NCBI GenBank assembly: GCA_036496265.1
Contig: DASXLL010000395.1
Coordinates: forward strand, 1-5,647
DNA: 5,647 nucleotides
Direction: 5' to 3'
DNA from: CAYLLN01 sp036496265
GTDB taxonomy: Bacteria > Planctomycetota > Planctomycetia > Pirellulales > Pirellulaceae
The notes under the pieces: model-generated
Database searches by the model: none
What the model was told of the DNA's origin: nothing
The model's input: only the letters and a program-made list of their open reading frames with translations
Translations under genes and position numbers: made by a program
Part shown: in pieces, positions 5,586 to 5,647 of the stretch
Numbering within the stretch: position 1 is the first letter of the stretch
Layout of the letters: each line of letters begins with the position of its first letter

Positions 5586-5647
5586 ATGGCAATGGGCAAG
5601 CGGGAATCCGAGCAGCAGCAAGACCTATTTATCACGCACGATAAATT
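5586..5647 (+). CDS. Transposase, N-terminal fragment (3' end beyond window)
   Basis: The first 20 codons of a gene leaving the window: MAMGKRESEQQQDLFITHDK. The ATG at 5586 has a perfect GGAGG (5573-5577) 8 bases before it; the ATG at 5592 is a less favoured alternative. The short basic, Gln-rich opening followed by DLFI resembles the N-terminus of some DDE transposases (IS1182-like types, from memory) found behind this kind of IS end. The catalytic domain is not in the window, so the family cannot be fixed and the call rests on context plus 20 residues. Confidence 0.5.
   Translation, partial: MAMGKRESEQQQDLFITHDK

Larger units (their letters stand above)
5509..5647 (+). mobile_element. Left end of an insertion sequence (right end outside window)
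   Basis: TAGCAGCCCGTTGAAAAACT, beginning at 5509, resembles IS ends recalled from planctomycete and other genomes, where a GCAGCCCGTTGAAAAA-type tip precedes a DDE transposase. That recall has not been checked. Support within the window is that the HTH gene's recognisable sequence stops just here and that a transposase-like reading frame with a strong GGAGG begins 76 bases further in. The exact edge (5507-5512), the inverted partner and any target duplication cannot be seen because the element runs off the window. Confidence 0.6.

Noticed and set aside
1..5647. CRISPR array, tRNA, rRNA or riboswitch
   Set aside because: No regularly spaced repeats beyond the lutC heptamers, no tRNA-like cloverleaf and no conserved RNA motif were recognised by eye.

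Overview
The window most resembles a GC-rich environmental bacterium, probably of the Planctomycetota or a related PVC lineage. This is inferred from a secreted formylglycine-type sulfatase, a LutB/LutC pair, an integrase that departs from the usual HxxR...H/W pattern, and short heptamer repeats spreading into a gene. No RNA gene or marker is present to settle the taxonomy.

Layout. Bases 1-1677 hold the end of a lactate-utilisation operon on the plus strand. It comprises the 3' two thirds of lutB (LUD domain plus two Fe-S cysteine clusters) and a complete lutC, joined by an ATGA stop/start overlap. lutC carries an in-frame block of heptamer repeats. Bases 1674-3257 hold a convergent sulfatase on the minus strand; its stop codon overlaps the lutC stop by 4 bases. 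It has the CTPSR formylglycine motif and a probable signal peptide, but its start is unclear.

From about 3150 to 5510 lies what looks like a small mobile or island segment, with visibly lower GC than the left part. It holds a tyrosine recombinase (plus strand, 3247-4548) and, convergent to it, a two-gene operon on the minus strand. That operon encodes an XRE/Cro-type HTH protein and an ImmA/IrrE-type HExxH metallopeptidase, joined as TAAATG. The combination recalls the ImmR/ImmA repressor/antirepressor switch of ICEBs1-like elements, though a toxin-antitoxin-like or stress-regulator role is equally possible. A putative integrase promoter overlaps a short palindrome, and a direct repeat follows it.

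From about 5509 to the right edge is the left end of an insertion sequence with the first 20 codons of its transposase. The IS end lies just upstream of the first recognisable HTH residues. It appears to have removed the normal start codon and promoter of the HTH gene: the frame stays open and protein-like to about 5503 but contains no ATG, GTG or TTG before an internal ATG at 5446.

How the genes work together. LutB and LutC act with LutA (expected upstream, outside the window) in L-lactate oxidation. The sulfatase is probably exported and removes sulfate esters, perhaps from polysaccharides. The right half is accessory DNA whose control module may have been rewired or broken by the IS.
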